Shown here piece by piece: positions 46,970 to 58,859 of a DNA stretch of 64,000 nt. Numbering within the stretch: the first letter of the stretch is position 1; each line of letters begins with the position of its first letter. The DNA lies in contig CM055618.1 of NCBI GenBank assembly GCA_029379385.1, forward strand, positions 940,134 to 1,004,133, written 5' to 3'. This DNA comes from Quillaja saponaria (lineage: Eukaryota; Streptophyta; Magnoliopsida; Fabales; Quillajaceae). A program made the translations under genes and the position numbers. A model generated the notes under the pieces. That model was given only the letters and a program-made list of their open reading frames with translations. It did not search any database and was not told the DNA's origin.

Positions 46970-48410
46970 TCATCTATACTTCCTTCATTATCTAGGAGGG
47001 AGTCTGTATCACCTATACTTCCTTCACCATGCTCCTCACACATTATTTCTCCATCATCGGTTACTCTAGCTAAGAGTCTATCATTAGCCTCACATGATAT
47101 TGACAGTGCAGATCCACACCCTATCATCAGTATAGAGCCAGGAACAAATCCGTAAGTTATACACTTATTTGTTGTTTACATATATATATATTTGATTTCA
47201 TTTTTTTTTATCTAAATCTTTTACGTGTATGCAGTTGGAGGTTCCATCCATTGACTGTCACTCATGAAATAGGCAGTGAAATTATTTCTCATATGCATGG
47301 CCCGATAGCAACCTATAAATCATATCCTCAGCACGTTAAGGATTCACTCTCCGACTCATTTATGGTAAGATTTATGTATAATTAAAATTTGCATCTGAGT
47401 ATGATAGGTCTATGGCTCGCATTTTGTGGAAAAAGACTGCACAAGAACGATTCAATTAACTACTTCATAATGCAAAAAATATGGCTATGGTAAAAAGTAG
47501 ATCACAAAACCCATTAGATTGGAGAGGATTTGGTCCAGCAACTATTCGATCTGAATATTTTAATGAGTTTTGTGAAACAACATGGAATATAAAGGAGTGG
47601 AAACAAAAGTCGGCAGCTGTTATGAAAAATCAAAGTTCAATGCCAGAGGCTAGTGTTCATGCTGGAGGTTCGCGCACATTCGTTCGTCATAAGGAGATTA
47701 TGGTAAACAAATAAATCATTTAATTTACTAACTCGTAATTTTTTAAAGAAAGCATGTATAAGTTTTGTTTATTTTGCAAGAAAAAGAGCTGAAACGACCC
47801 CTCCGATATAAGGAGTTATTTGACCGGACGCATAAGAGAAAGACAAGAGAGTTTATTTCTTAGCATTGATAGAATGTCAGCATAAGTGTTAATCTTTAAA
47901 ATAAGTGATTATTTTCTATATATTCAATGAAATTTATATAACTTAAATTTTTTTGATTTATAGGAAAGGTATTCCGGTAGAGTTATTGAAAAATATGGAG
48001 AGGATGGAAGTTCCTCGTCTACTAAACCGATTATAGATATGGATGCATGGTTGTGTTCTACTGGTCAGCCAAAGAAGGGTAGAGTTTATGGTTTTGGTCG
48101 TACTCTTGACCCTTGTTATTCATTTTCCTCATCTTCGGCCAGTGTTAGCTCACATCCAGCTAGTTCATCATCTAGTGCGCCTATCTGAGAAGAACATTTT
48201 TTAAGTCTCATGCGAACCGAAATGTGTACCGAGTTGTGCACTGAGATTCAGACACAAAATCAAGAAATACATAGTTATGTTGATAATGTGCTAAAAGGTG
48301 TTGTGGATGCGATTAAATAGTTGACAACTTTTTTCTCTCAATCGTCTCAGGCACGTGGGCATCGGAAAGGGAAAGTAAAGGAAAATATGGATGACAAGCT
48401 GTAAGTTTTG
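46970..48410 (+). pseudogene. Transposase_24-like gene of a CACTA element, broken
   Basis: A Ser/Pro-rich start is followed by spliced blocks with good GT/AG sites: about 47235-47363 (W-R-F-H-P-L-T, then H-V-K-D-S-L), 47409-47701 (W-K-Q-K-S, then G-G-S-R-T-F-V-R-H), 47781 onward (R-Y-K-E-L-F-D-R-T-H-K-R-K) and 47965-48188 (G-R-V-Y-G-F-G). H-x-G-G-S-R-T-F, an E-x-F-x-x-T-H block and G-R-V-Y-G-x-G are the conserved landmarks of plant transposase PF03004 (Transposase_24), an accessory gene of CACTA elements. Stops near 47457, 47862 and 48186 break it. The C-terminal part to 48403 ends Lys/Arg-rich. Exon edges are inferred. Confidence 0.65.
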
Positions 48411-48829
48411 TGTCAATTATGAAAAATAGAAACTAATTAAATTATACAAATTTACTTATATAAATTTACTATATAAGGATGATAATGTTAAAGATGAAGA
48501 TGATGATGATAAATTCGATGAAGATCTTGGTGATGATGATTAAGATGTAGTTTCTTACTTAGTTTTTGGACAAGGTTTTATTATCTTTTAAGTTTACTTT
48601 TATTACATATTTGGATATGTTAAATGTTGAATGTGTCTAAAGTTAGTTGCATATGTGTTGAAAGTTAGTTGAATATGTGTTGAAACTTTGTTGAATTGAT
48701 GTAATTTTCTTTTGTTAATGGGATGTGTTTATTATAGTTTGGTTTCTAAATTTATTGATGTTACATAGTCAAAATAGGTGTAAAAAATATGGAAAAATGA
48801 ATTAAAATGCATAAATATATTAAAAACTG

Positions 48830-49456
48830 TTACAATTAGCGACATAATAGTGACGATTTTGTGACAAAATATGCACATTATATTTTCAGATTAGCAACAA
48901 ATTTGTGACAGAATAGCGACGAAAATATTTTGTAAAGGATTTGTGACAGATTTGTGATGGAAATAAATTTCTTAATTAACTTAATTTTGTGACGGATTTG
49001 TGATAGTTTTGGGATGGATTAAAATTTCTTAAGTTTTAAGATTGCTATAGATTTGCAACAGATTTGTGATGGAATTTTGAGAAGAAATTATGGCAGATTT
49101 GCGACCAAATTTTGATCTTAATTTGCGACAGATTTGAGACAGATTTGCTATGGAATTAAAAGTTGTTCATTGAAAATTTGAGACAGTTTTGTAATGGAAT
49201 TTTTGATGGAATTTATTATCGCAATTTAACGATAGTTTTGTTAAATTTTTTTGGCGAATGATTTACTATGGAATAATGACGAAATACTCCTGTCGCTATA
49301 CATTTGCAACGGATTTACAACTGAATTATTTTCGTCGCAAATTTGCGTCGAGAAACTTACGATAGACATAATCCATCACAAATCCAATTTGCAATAGATT
49401 TACGATGGATTTGTGACAAATTGAGCCCGTCGCTAAACTACTTTTTTCTAGTCGTG
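48830..49456 (+). mobile_element. Right end of a second CACTA element with subterminal repeats
   Basis: More than a dozen variants of GATTTGTGACAGATTTG and TAGCGACG in direct order fill this stretch. It ends CCCGTCGCTAAACTAC then TTTTTTCTAGTCGTG (reverse complement CACGACTAGAAAAAAG, one base off CACTACTAGAAAAAAG). The matching left end was not found, so the element is left-truncated or rearranged. It probably includes the gene at 46970-48410. Confidence 0.7.
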
Positions 49457-49869
49457 TGTGCTTCTTACTTGATAGCTTTCAATGAGCCTCTAGCTACTGA
49501 CATTTCATGGGAGGACTTCATACAGAATGTTGAAGTAATTTGCTTGACTAATGTGTTTGCTTGAGGCAAAATGGGAGAGATTTGGATAACAGTGATAGTG
49601 ATGGAGGGAAATCTACTGATGATGAATGGTGATAGTAACTCTGGATAAGGCTATTGATAGTTCTATACCTCTGGTATCCTATATTAAGATGTTTTGATAA
49701 CTGACCTATACAACGTTTTTTCTTTTTTTCTTATGCTGCAGACATAAATGACACTTGCTTTGAAGGTTGATAACTAATACTTCTTTGAGTCCTGATCACG
49801 TAGGTTCATTCCCATAAAGTTTTGACAAGCCAACTTCAACTCTATCTTCACCACATTGACTTGTAGTTT
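49457..49869. other. Unassigned, with an open scrap
   Basis: 49440-49564 reads as Y-L-I-A-F-N-E-P-L-A-T-D followed by I-S-W-E-D-F-I-Q. It looks like part of a real protein, but I do not recognise the family. Confidence 0.3.
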
Positions 49870-50465
49870 TGTTAGTTTTTGGGAAGGAGGTTAGAATAGT
49901 TGGATAATTGATTTGGGATTTAGTTGGAAGAAATATAAAAGACGAAGTATAAAGACACAAGACTAGGAGAAAATAGTTGTATTGATGTAAGACATGTATA
50001 CAAGAGGCTTATAGTTTTAGCTTTGCTAGCGTAAGGTTTTTAGCTTTTCTAGTTTTTCTAGCTTGCTTACAAATGAGCTCTGAACTCTTATTTATACTAC
50101 TCCACCTTCTTAACTAACGGTGGTGATTTATTACATCCAACGGTTCATATTGGCCATCTAGAGCTCTCCTATAAAATATCTAGATATTTACACCTTTCTT
50201 AGAAATATCTAGGCCTTTTAGAAGTATGTACTATGTTTTAGGGCTATCTATGTATTCTTGACCTTCCAAGGTCTTCTATCATATTCTACCACCTTGTAAA
50301 ACCCTCTAGAGTATTCTAGAGGCGTTTACATTCTTTTGGACCCTTCCAGACTTTTCTAGAATATTCTAGAACATTTCAGAACCTTTTAGAACATTTCAAA
50401 ATCTTCCGAAGCCTTCTAGAGTCTTCTGAAACATTCTAGAAGGAGAAGGTATATTAATTTTAACA
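49870..50465 (-). mobile_element. Solo LTR with a heat-shock-element-rich U3
   Basis: The repeat is TGTTAG..AACA on the plus strand, 596 bp, flanked by a perfect 5-bp target duplication AGTTT (49865-49869 and 50466-50470). Minus-strand orientation is set by TATAAATA at 50089-50096, with U3 to its right. No internal domain is present, so it is a solo LTR. The family (probably Copia, by size) is inferred. Confidence 0.85.
50352..50445. promoter_or_regulatory. Heat shock element array
   Basis: TTCTAGAATATTCTAGAA (50354-50371) is four consecutive perfect alternating nTTCn/nGAAn units, extended by imperfect ones to about 50380. From 50404 a TTC recurs every 10 bp (50404, 50414, 50424, 50434), interleaved with GAA or near-GAA, ending TTCTAGAAGGAGAAGG. 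Arrays of three or more such units are the binding site of trimeric heat shock factor. The array lies about 255-350 bp upstream of the LTR TATA box. Confidence 0.8.
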
Positions 50466-50470
50466 AGTTT

Positions 50471-52970
50471 AAAGTGAAGAACACTACATGTGATGCATTT
50501 AGTGTCTCATTGTTTTGACGCAGATGGTTGCAGGCTTACAGCCAGTATAATAGTATGCCAAATCTCATAAGTATGAATTATAGTGCAAGAGTTGGATTAA
50601 ATCAGATGGAAGATTCAAATTATTCTTTGGACTGGCCCATATAATTTGGTTTTGTTCCTGTTATCAGCCACCCATATCATGCAATGCACGTTAAACAAAA
50701 CTCCTCATGATAAGGGCACTATCCATAGGATTATACAAATGAGTAATTAGTTGTAACAACTCTCGTATGTTTTATCCCTTATCTCTTTTCTCTTATGTAT
50801 TTTCATCTATATATTCTCCAAAACCCCCTAATTGCTCTACTGTGGATTGCTGATACCAGTTTTGTTGTTATTGTCTAACAAATTAAGGAAGGATTAACAA
50901 AGTAAGCTCAACAATAGTTTCATTACTTATATTTACTATTCAGATTTTTTACATTGTAGATGAAGGAAACATGTGATTATAAGTTCATTTAGAATTTGGA
51001 AGATAAAAAGTAAAATTAAAAGATAAGGATCTTGCAACTTCTTGTGATTATAAAACTGGAATGACTTAAGTTTTTACTATCTATCTAGCAGTCTGATTTC
51101 TTACATTGACCTTTTACCCTAACTATCAGCGGGAGAAAAGAAGATCACTGAATAATTTGCAAGATGGAGTCACATACTATTATGCAAATTTTCCTCCAAA
51201 AACACACTGTTATAGAGGTGTAAGATTTGACCATCCCGATGTCTAATTTCTTCGTACTTATACATTTATGCTTTAAAAAAAAAATACCGGAACCCACAGA
51301 AGAAACAGCAATCAAGAAGACAGAAGTAGAATGAAAAATGACTAGCTTACTTGCTTGGTCCCCAACTCCATGAAGACTACGTATGTAGACTGAGAAAATG
51401 ATTCTGCATACAACTTGTTGCTGATCAACCCTCTACAAAAGAAGTGAAGCCCAACCATCACCATATATGTAGTTGATACTTGATATATTATATGTGAACA
51501 AGTATGGAATATTTACATGATATAACCATTAAAGGATAAATGTGAGGAATGTGAATAAAAGAAGACCAAAAGCAAGTCGACTTGTAAGTATGCTTTCATT
51601 ACAAATGGTTGATGAACACAATATTCAACGTAATAATTTTTACATCTAATCCGTTACGCCTGTTCTAAAATTTACTGCCTCCATAGTGTCAGAAGAAAAT
51701 CACTTTGCCTGAAATTTCTTTATCAACTCAACTGCTGTCAGTGCCCTGAAGAGAAACAAACCAGGTGAAAGCATATTCCATGTTCACACGTGAATATTTC
51801 TCCATTGGCCATCTCAGAGTCAAATCATATTGTATTCAAATTTGAAATTACATGAAAGAAACCTCATTCTGTTACACTACTAGCATGGTGACAATTAAAA
51901 TTTTAAAAGAAATACACAACAAACTCTTTCCTAAGGAAAAGGAAATATATAACAATCTCTACCATATTTTCTATGCTCCGACTGTCCAACAAGAATCCTT
52001 TTATTTTTGTTACTCACTGTGGTCTGGGACTGAAGGTGAAAATTTGGGGAGCTAAAAAGAAGATTTAAGGAAAGAAAACCTTTCAACTGAACCCATTGCC
52101 ACCACTTGTTTAACTAATAAAACAGGCATCTTTGTTATTTTGGTAATAATCTTTTAACAATTTTAATTTCATTTCAATTAAAATTGATATTCTGACTTGA
52201 ATTATATTTCTTTGCAACTATTTCGTTCTTATTTCATGTATGCAGCTTGTATTTCTTCTTTTTTCTTCTATGTTTTAAGTAAATTTAGTTTTTGATGTGT
52301 TATTATCTATCCATCTAAAATTAACCTCAGAATTCTCACCTTGCAGGAAACCTAGATAATTCACAAATCATAAATCACAAAAGATGGACTATAAGGTATC
52401 CAATTAAAAAAGTTGGTGTTTAATGCCCAACAAATTTAGTGACGTGGACAGTTAATGTGATTACATGTGGCTTGCATGACTGGCTATTGATATTGTTTAC
52501 CTTATAATGAACCTGCCAATGAGAATTAATATTTATAGTTTGCACCACTGTCATATGCAAAATATGTTTTGCAACCCTTATTAATGTCAACCTATGGGCC
52601 AAGTAAAATTGGTAAAGTTGCAGATAGAAAGCTTACAAGGGTGAGAAGGCTTACACAATCCATCGGCCACCACTGTATTCTTGCCACCAGTATACAGCAT
52701 CGAATCCCCACAGCGTTCTCTTAGTTCGATCCCTTACTAAAACACATTTACACTAACACATCTCGTACAAAGCATTTGAAGGAGTGAAGCATTACGTAAT
52801 TTGCAAGTATTAGGAATCATTTGAAAGTAGGAACTAAGCGTTTGTTAACTGAAAATGTTTGTGATTTAATCTGTGTAAAATTTTAGTGAATTTAAATTTA
52901 AAAAGATGTTGTAATTGTTATTGTAACATATGGTGCATCATCTGTTTCCATTCAGGTTTAAAGGTGAAGA
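50471..52970. other. Unassigned intergenic DNA with exon-like scraps
   Basis: Two short coding-like pieces are visible. 51150-51225 (+) contains S-L-N-N-L-Q-D-G-V-T-Y-Y. 51700-51745 (-) reads like a terminal exon: acceptor TTTCTCTTCAG, then A-L-T-A-V-E-L-I-K-K-F-Q-A-K and TGA. Neither belongs to a family I recognise, and no partner exons were found. They may be debris of a lost gene. Confidence 0.3.
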
Positions 52971-55085
52971 ATGGCAACAACTGAGCTAGTTGACAAAGGT
53001 ATACTTGATGTCGAAAAAGAGTATAAAGATAATGACATTCAGCAGGACCCTTATTGTTATAAGGAGGATGAATTAGAGCTATTCCGTTGTTAAATCTGAC
53101 ATCTGATGATATTAAGGAATTGATTTTTGATAATGTTGATGGTGCTCATGTCTTTTATAGAAGGTATGCAAGGATTAAGTGTTTTAGTGTAAGGCTTGAT
53201 GATATTGGTCGTAACAAATATGGTATATTAGTTAGAAGAGGATTTGTATGTGCGCGAGAGGGGCACCATATGAAGAAGCATTTAGAACATGATAATCGTC
53301 TTTCAACAAGAATTGGGTATGGCGCAGGATTTCGTGCCAATTTGGTCAAGATGGGTACAGAATGGAAAATAATTCATTTTGAAGAAAATCATAATCATGA
53401 TATGGTACCATGGAATTATGGTCACCTCTTTGGATCCCATCATGGGTTGATGGCTCGTGATATAATGGAGTATATTGTCAATTAGTCCAAAAAACGGAGT
53501 AATGTTGGATACATTAGTAGAGATCTTTCTAATTATTTTCAATTAAAACGTAAGTCAGAGGTGAAGGAAGGTGATGCAAAGGCAGCATTGGGGTACCTAG
53601 GTAGTAAGAGAAATAATGACCCTGTGTTCTTTGCCAGGTACACAATTGATGACAAGAACAGATTGGCAAACTTTCTTTGGGCTAATAGTGTTAGCAAAGT
53701 TGATTATGATGCCTTTCGTGATGTGTTTTCATTTGACACTACCTATAGGAAAAATGCTTACTACAAGTCTTTGTTGATTTTCTCTGGTGTTAATCATCAT
53801 AGACAAACAATAACATTTGCTTGTGCGTTATTGGCCGACGAGACAGAGAGTACGTATTGTTAGGCGTTGGACACTTTGTTGGAAGCAATGAATGGGAAGG
53901 AACCATGTTCAATTGTAACTGATGGTGACAAAGCAATGCGTAAGGCCTTGAAGAAGAAATTACCTGATAGTCATCGTAGATTGTGTTCATGGCATTTGGA
54001 GAGAAATGCTATAGCTAATATTAAGGATATTGATTTTGCTGCTAAGTTTAATGGTATAATGTTTGATGATATGATCGAAGATGAATTTGAAGATAAATGA
54101 AAAATAACCATAGGAAGGTTTGGACTCGTTGGTAATGAATGGGTTGAAATGTTATATACATAAATGGGCGTCTTGTTTTATACAGGATAAGATGTTTGTT
54201 GGAGTAAGGACTACCTCCAAGTGTGAAGGAATATATTCATTTATTTCACAATATGTCAGTTTGAAGCATAACTTAGTTGAGTTTGTTCACCGTTACGAAA
54301 AAGCATTAAGTAAATTTCTTGACAACGAGCTTGTAGCAGATTTTGGTTTGTTATAAGGAAAGCCTGTCCTTACATTTGCTTTGTGACCTATTGAAAGAAG
54401 TGCGGCCTCTTTATACACCATTGAAACTTTCAATAAGTTCCGAAAGTAGCTCACAAAATCACAAGTAGTCATTAGGTTGGTTTTGGAGAACGCGAAACAA
54501 TAAAGTATTATCGTTTCTCTGCTTACTAGAAAGTTGAGCAATTAGAATGGTTGGTGTTTTATGATCCTCTAAAAGTTGTCTTCAAGTGTACTTGTTGTAA
54601 GTTTCAATCCACCGGTATTGTATGTGCACACATTGTATTTGTGATGAAACAAGAGCGAATGCAGGAATTACCTCCCAGCTGCATTGTCAAAAGGTGTATA
54701 AATGAAGCAAAATCAATTGATTCTGTACTAAATGGAACTGAAGTGTCTAGTGAATTGTTATTGATTGTAAGGTATGGGGCTTTATTGCAAGCATAAGTAG
54801 ATGCCATTTCTTGCATCCTAGAGCAAAAATGATTTTGTTGAAGCTTACAATGAATTAGGTAAGTTGATAAATCGGTTCACAACTCTAGAGGTAATTAGTG
54901 CTCTGAACCCTCTTCATGAAAGTAACAACTTGGTTAAAGACCCTACAAAGGTGAGGATGAAAGGGCAAAAACATGTTAGAAAATATGAACAAGAAAGGAA
55001 ATGAAGACAGTGCGGAACATGCCGCGTAGAAGGTCACTCACGTAACACATGTCCTGGACATGATGAATTTAAACAAGCTGACAAT
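52971..55085 (+). pseudogene. FAR1-related (FHY3/FAR1, MULE-derived) protein, broken
   Basis: Starts M-A-T-T-E-L-V at 52971. The FAR1 DNA-binding domain follows, about 53140-53400: A-H-V-F-Y-R-R-Y-A-R, then C-A-R-E-G and H-N-H-D-M-V. The MULE transposase core is at about 53690-54080: F-S-F-D-T-T-Y-R-K-N (first Asp), I-V-T-D-G-D-K-A-M (second Asp) and H-R-R-L-C-S-W-H-L. The SWIM zinc finger is at 54590-54640 (C-T-C-C-K-F, then C-A-H-I). A CCHC knuckle is near 55005-55050 (C-G-T-C-R-V-E-G-H-S-R-N-T-C). Frameshift near 53085; stops at 53483, 53862, 54098, about 54150 and 54354. FAR1 proteins are nuclear transcription factors derived from Mutator-like transposases. This could be a dead FRS paralogue or a dead MULE; no terminal inverted repeats were seen. 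Confidence 0.85.
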
Positions 55086-55089
55086 TTGT

Positions 55090-55985
55090 GGTCAGAAAAT
55101 AGATTTAGAGAAAAGTCCCAAGCTTTTTGCTTTTGATGCTAAGAAGAGAATATGTATTCATAAGAATTTTTTTCCTTCTCCTATATGGTTTATTCATGTG
55201 TTATCTTATATTTTATTAAGTATTTCCATACTAGCTCAATGTAGTCATGGTACTTTACATCATCTAGTATGATACTATATATGTGTGGGTACGAAATACT
55301 ATGCACATAATTTCTGATTCCTAATAAATGTTGTAATATTATTTGTAGGCAAATATTGTTGGAAATTTAAGGTACTTATAGTTAATAATAGGAAAAGATT
55401 AATGGAAATTGAAGGTACTTAAAATTTTATTTTATTTTTTTTAGTATAGATATAGATTGCTGTTTATACTTAATCTAACCATAGGTTGGACAGGTGTGAT
55501 TATTAACTATAATTTTGATTGACATTAAAGATTTAGTATGCTGATATAATTTCATTAGCAAATAATGATTGAGGGACTCTGTCTTGTGTTATGTCATCAT
55601 TGCAAATTTCTAATAGATTTTATGTTTATACATGGAAATGTAATTTAGATTTTGTATCATCGCAATACTAATATGACAATGAGACTTTTGGACCGAGTAA
55701 TGTTGAAGGTGAATATATTTGTGTAAGGAACTTTTGGATGTAGTCATGTTGAAGGAGATGAAGGACTTACGGGGAATCAATTGATTTACTTGCTACTTGC
55801 TGTATCCATATTACTTACAGATTTGAGGATAAATTCATCTGGGGCTACAGTAATAGTTAATCCTTCTCTACTACTTTTTCCATTAAACTAATTACGCTTG
55901 ACCCCTTTCCTAGTTCTGATATTTCTTTATTTAAATTGGGTTTGAAAGTTTCTGTTATAGCCGGCCATAGTTTTTTACTGTATAT
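55090..55985. other. AT-rich intergenic DNA
   Basis: No gene seen. Confidence 0.4.
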
Positions 55986-55989
55986 TTGT

Positions 55990-56262
55990 GTTTGACTTTG
56001 GATTTGGGCTTCAGTCAGTTATTCTGGAAACTGACTCCTTGGTTGTAGTCAACTTGCTTAGTTGTGATGTCTCTTTGCTGCATCTTTTGCGTCATTTCTT
56101 TTAGTCTCGTAGAGATTTTTTGTCTAGTGATTGGGTTGTGCAGCTGCAGCATGTGTACAAGCTAAGCAACTTTTCTGCTGACATTTTGGCTAACTTTGGG
56201 ATTATTCTCAATGGAGTTCTCATGTTTTTGAAGTTCCTCTTGCTGGTTTTGGGATTTGTTGA
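55990..56262 (+). pseudogene. RNase H C-terminal fragment (LINE-type)
   Basis: I-L-E-T-D-S-L-V-V-V-N-L near 56020 is the second-Asp helix of plant RVT_3 RNase H. It is followed after a stop by W-V-V-Q-L-Q-H-V-Y and N-F-S-A-D-I-L-A-N near 56170, matching the H-V-x-R-E-A-N-x-x-A-D-x-L-A end motif. The first half of the domain is missing. It is unrelated in position and strand to the fragment at 44002-44631. Confidence 0.65.
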
Positions 56263-56929
56263 ACCGATAGTTGGTTCATGTTGCTAGGCCTAAATCCTTG
56301 ACTATATTATTTGTTGTATTATTTATTGTTTGTATTTTAAATTCGACATTTATTTCAGATTTTGCATCCATAGCCTCGGTTATAAGTTCATCTCATTGGA
56401 AACCACATATATATTATACAGCAATTGCAGAGTTTGAATGTTCACAAATTTGTCCAAATATGTCATATAGGAGCAAATTCTATACCAACTAAGAATTTTT
56501 GTATAAATATATCTACATTAAGTTCATGATGGAACATAAGCACAACGCATAATTAATTTCCTAAAGCTAAGAATGATGCACATTCCATGCTATCCGAGTC
56601 CTCGACATTTCTATTTGAACCTCTTCCTCTGCTTTACCCGTTAACAACTTTTTCACTAAGCTTCCCGAACCATAAGACATGTGGTGAACCATGTCACTTA
56701 ATCATACATTGATGTGCTTGAATTCATGCATATACCTTTGATTTCATGCAACTTATTCGTCATGAACGATACATGGACCACCTCTATTTTTTAACTTTAT
56801 TCCCTATAGATTCAAGTTTCATTTTGTACTTTCAGATATTCTTCAGGAATGTAAGATTTTTTTGAGCTGGAACACTCCATTTGTTTGATTGTTTTTTCTT
56901 GTTTCTCCACAAAGCTTTCACCCCTGCTT

Positions 56930-58850
56930 GCCACTTATGTTATTGCTCTTCCAGATGATTGTTTGTCTTTTCGTCTAATCTTTCAATGTGACATTTAAAA
57001 CCCCTTACTGCAACACTCACCTCCTCAATTTTAGCTATCATTTGTTGACCATTAATCTGCTTCACGACAACATTCATTTTTTCTTTTCCTTTGCCTCCCT
57101 TCTGTAGCGAGGAGGCTTCCAATAGTTCATGTGAATCCTCCATCTTTTGGCGAGCTACTATATTGTTATTTAGTCGTGCAACATCCTAGTCCATCACATC
57201 TACTTTCTTTAATTGCTCAAAATAAGCACTCATTTGTTCTTTCACCGTTTGCACCTCTTTTCTCAAATAATCTGCCCTAGTGATATCCCTTTTATTTTTT
57301 CGTTTAAACAGGGAAGCCATAGCTTTTCCAAACTCAATCATATCGCTCTTTGTCATTAGCTGCATTTTCTTGTTAATGATTGATTCAGCTGCTAACCTTA
57401 TGTGCTTCAACTCTTGTATTATCTCCTTCTGTGCTACTCCAACAGAGATAATATTTGGAGCACGTCCCATGAATTTGTGTTCCATTGATGTGATCTTCTA
57501 GTCACATTTATACACAACTTGTAGAATTTGGCTAATTTCTTTACTAGACTGTATGCATACCTTATCTATTCTGATTGTTCCCTAGTCAATCAAATCTCCC
57601 TTTCTCATTAGCATTTTTTTTACGTCTCACTGATTGATTCAGCTGCTGACCTAATTTGTGTTCCATTAATGTAATCTTTTGGTCACATTTATACACAAAT
57701 TCTACAAGTTGGCCTATTTCTTTACCAAATTTTTTACACACCTCTTGTATTTAGATTGTTCCCCAGTCAATCAAATCTTCCTTTCTTATTAGTTGCTTTT
57801 GCTTCTCACCGATTGATGTAGCTGCTGACCTTATGTGCTTCGACTCCTTTATTATCTCTTTCTGACTTACTCCAACTGAGTCAATATTTGTAACACATCT
57901 CATGAATTGGTTTTCCATTGACGTTATATTCTAATCATATTTACAAACTAACTCAATAATTTTTCCACTTTCTTTGTAAGACTGTTTACTTACCTCATCT
58001 ATCTCAATGATTCCCCTTTGGATGTTTATATTAGGAGACTTGGTTAGGGAGATTTGTTAAGGATCTATAGAGTCAGTAAGTTGTGTATGGTGGGAGGGCT
58101 GAATTTGAACCTGAGATGAAGCATCAGCTGTATGCTAACGCTCAACATTGCACATTTTAGCTCTGTTGTCATTCTTATCGTCTCCCAGTTCAACGTCCTA
58201 CATTTCAACTTCTCCTACTTCAGCTTCTCCCGGTTCAGCTATTACACTCTCAACATGAATTGTATTGGTATTTGGACCTATATGGGAGTTATCAGCATAT
58301 CAACCAACAATTAAATCAGTAGTTTGTGTTTCAGCAGCATTCGATAACCCAGGTTGAGAGTGAGCGGTATCGTCCTTATGCACCTGATTTTTGGGAACCC
58401 AAGTTTTGCCTTCCGACTGTGTCAAACTTGTGAGGCACTTCATATTATAGCAAATGTATACTGGAGGGCTGGTTGCATCAGGGCTGCTCAGAGGGACATT
58501 GAACTGCTTGAATATTATGGCTAAATGCATAACATATCGTAGTCCTTTCCTCTTAGTTCTACCCAGCCTATTACAATCGTAGTCCTTTCTTCTTCATGAT
58601 CAATTGGGGCATGTTTAGTTTATGCTTCTTTATCAGAGCCCATACAATGAATACTTCATCTTGAGATACTGAAGTGGGGCTTCCAAACCTTAGGAATAAA
58701 TTCTAGACCACAAATAGGTAGAACACCCTATGTTTAGCCTTAAACTGATATTGATTCCATTGTAACGTAAAGTCCTTGTAGATTCCATTGGATTGTTTAG
58801 ATGATAATGACATGGAATTGCTTCCGTTAGTAGTCATCCCAAAAAGATCA
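56930..58850 (-). pseudogene. Broken gene with coiled-coil repeats (plant transposon-protein-like)
   Basis: It reads right to left. The first part, near 58620-58500, has K-G-L-R-Y-V-M-H-L-A-I-I-F and a preceding block resembling the 'putative plant transposon protein' domain (PF20167-like: K-G-L-P-Y-G-M-x-x-T). A Pro/Ser/Thr-rich and then acidic linker follows, to about 58130. The rest is Lys/Glu-rich coiled coil, in frames at 57485-57186 and 57143-56940. The DNA at 57397-57960 is internally duplicated (the A-A-E-S / K-K-M-Q block recurs about every 180-435 bp). Frameshifts and stops separate the blocks. The family call is tentative, and the product would probably be structural. Confidence 0.4.
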
Positions 58851-58859
58851 CAAAGCAAT

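Noticed and set aside
52600..52760. Second SINE or tRNA gene
   Set aside because: AGTTCGATCCC resembles a B box, but no A box lies at the right distance and no tail or TSD is visible.
52971..55085. Intact FAR1-related transcription factor with introns
   Set aside because: The interruptions are in-frame stops and single-base shifts within conserved domains, without GT/AG sites that would splice them out.
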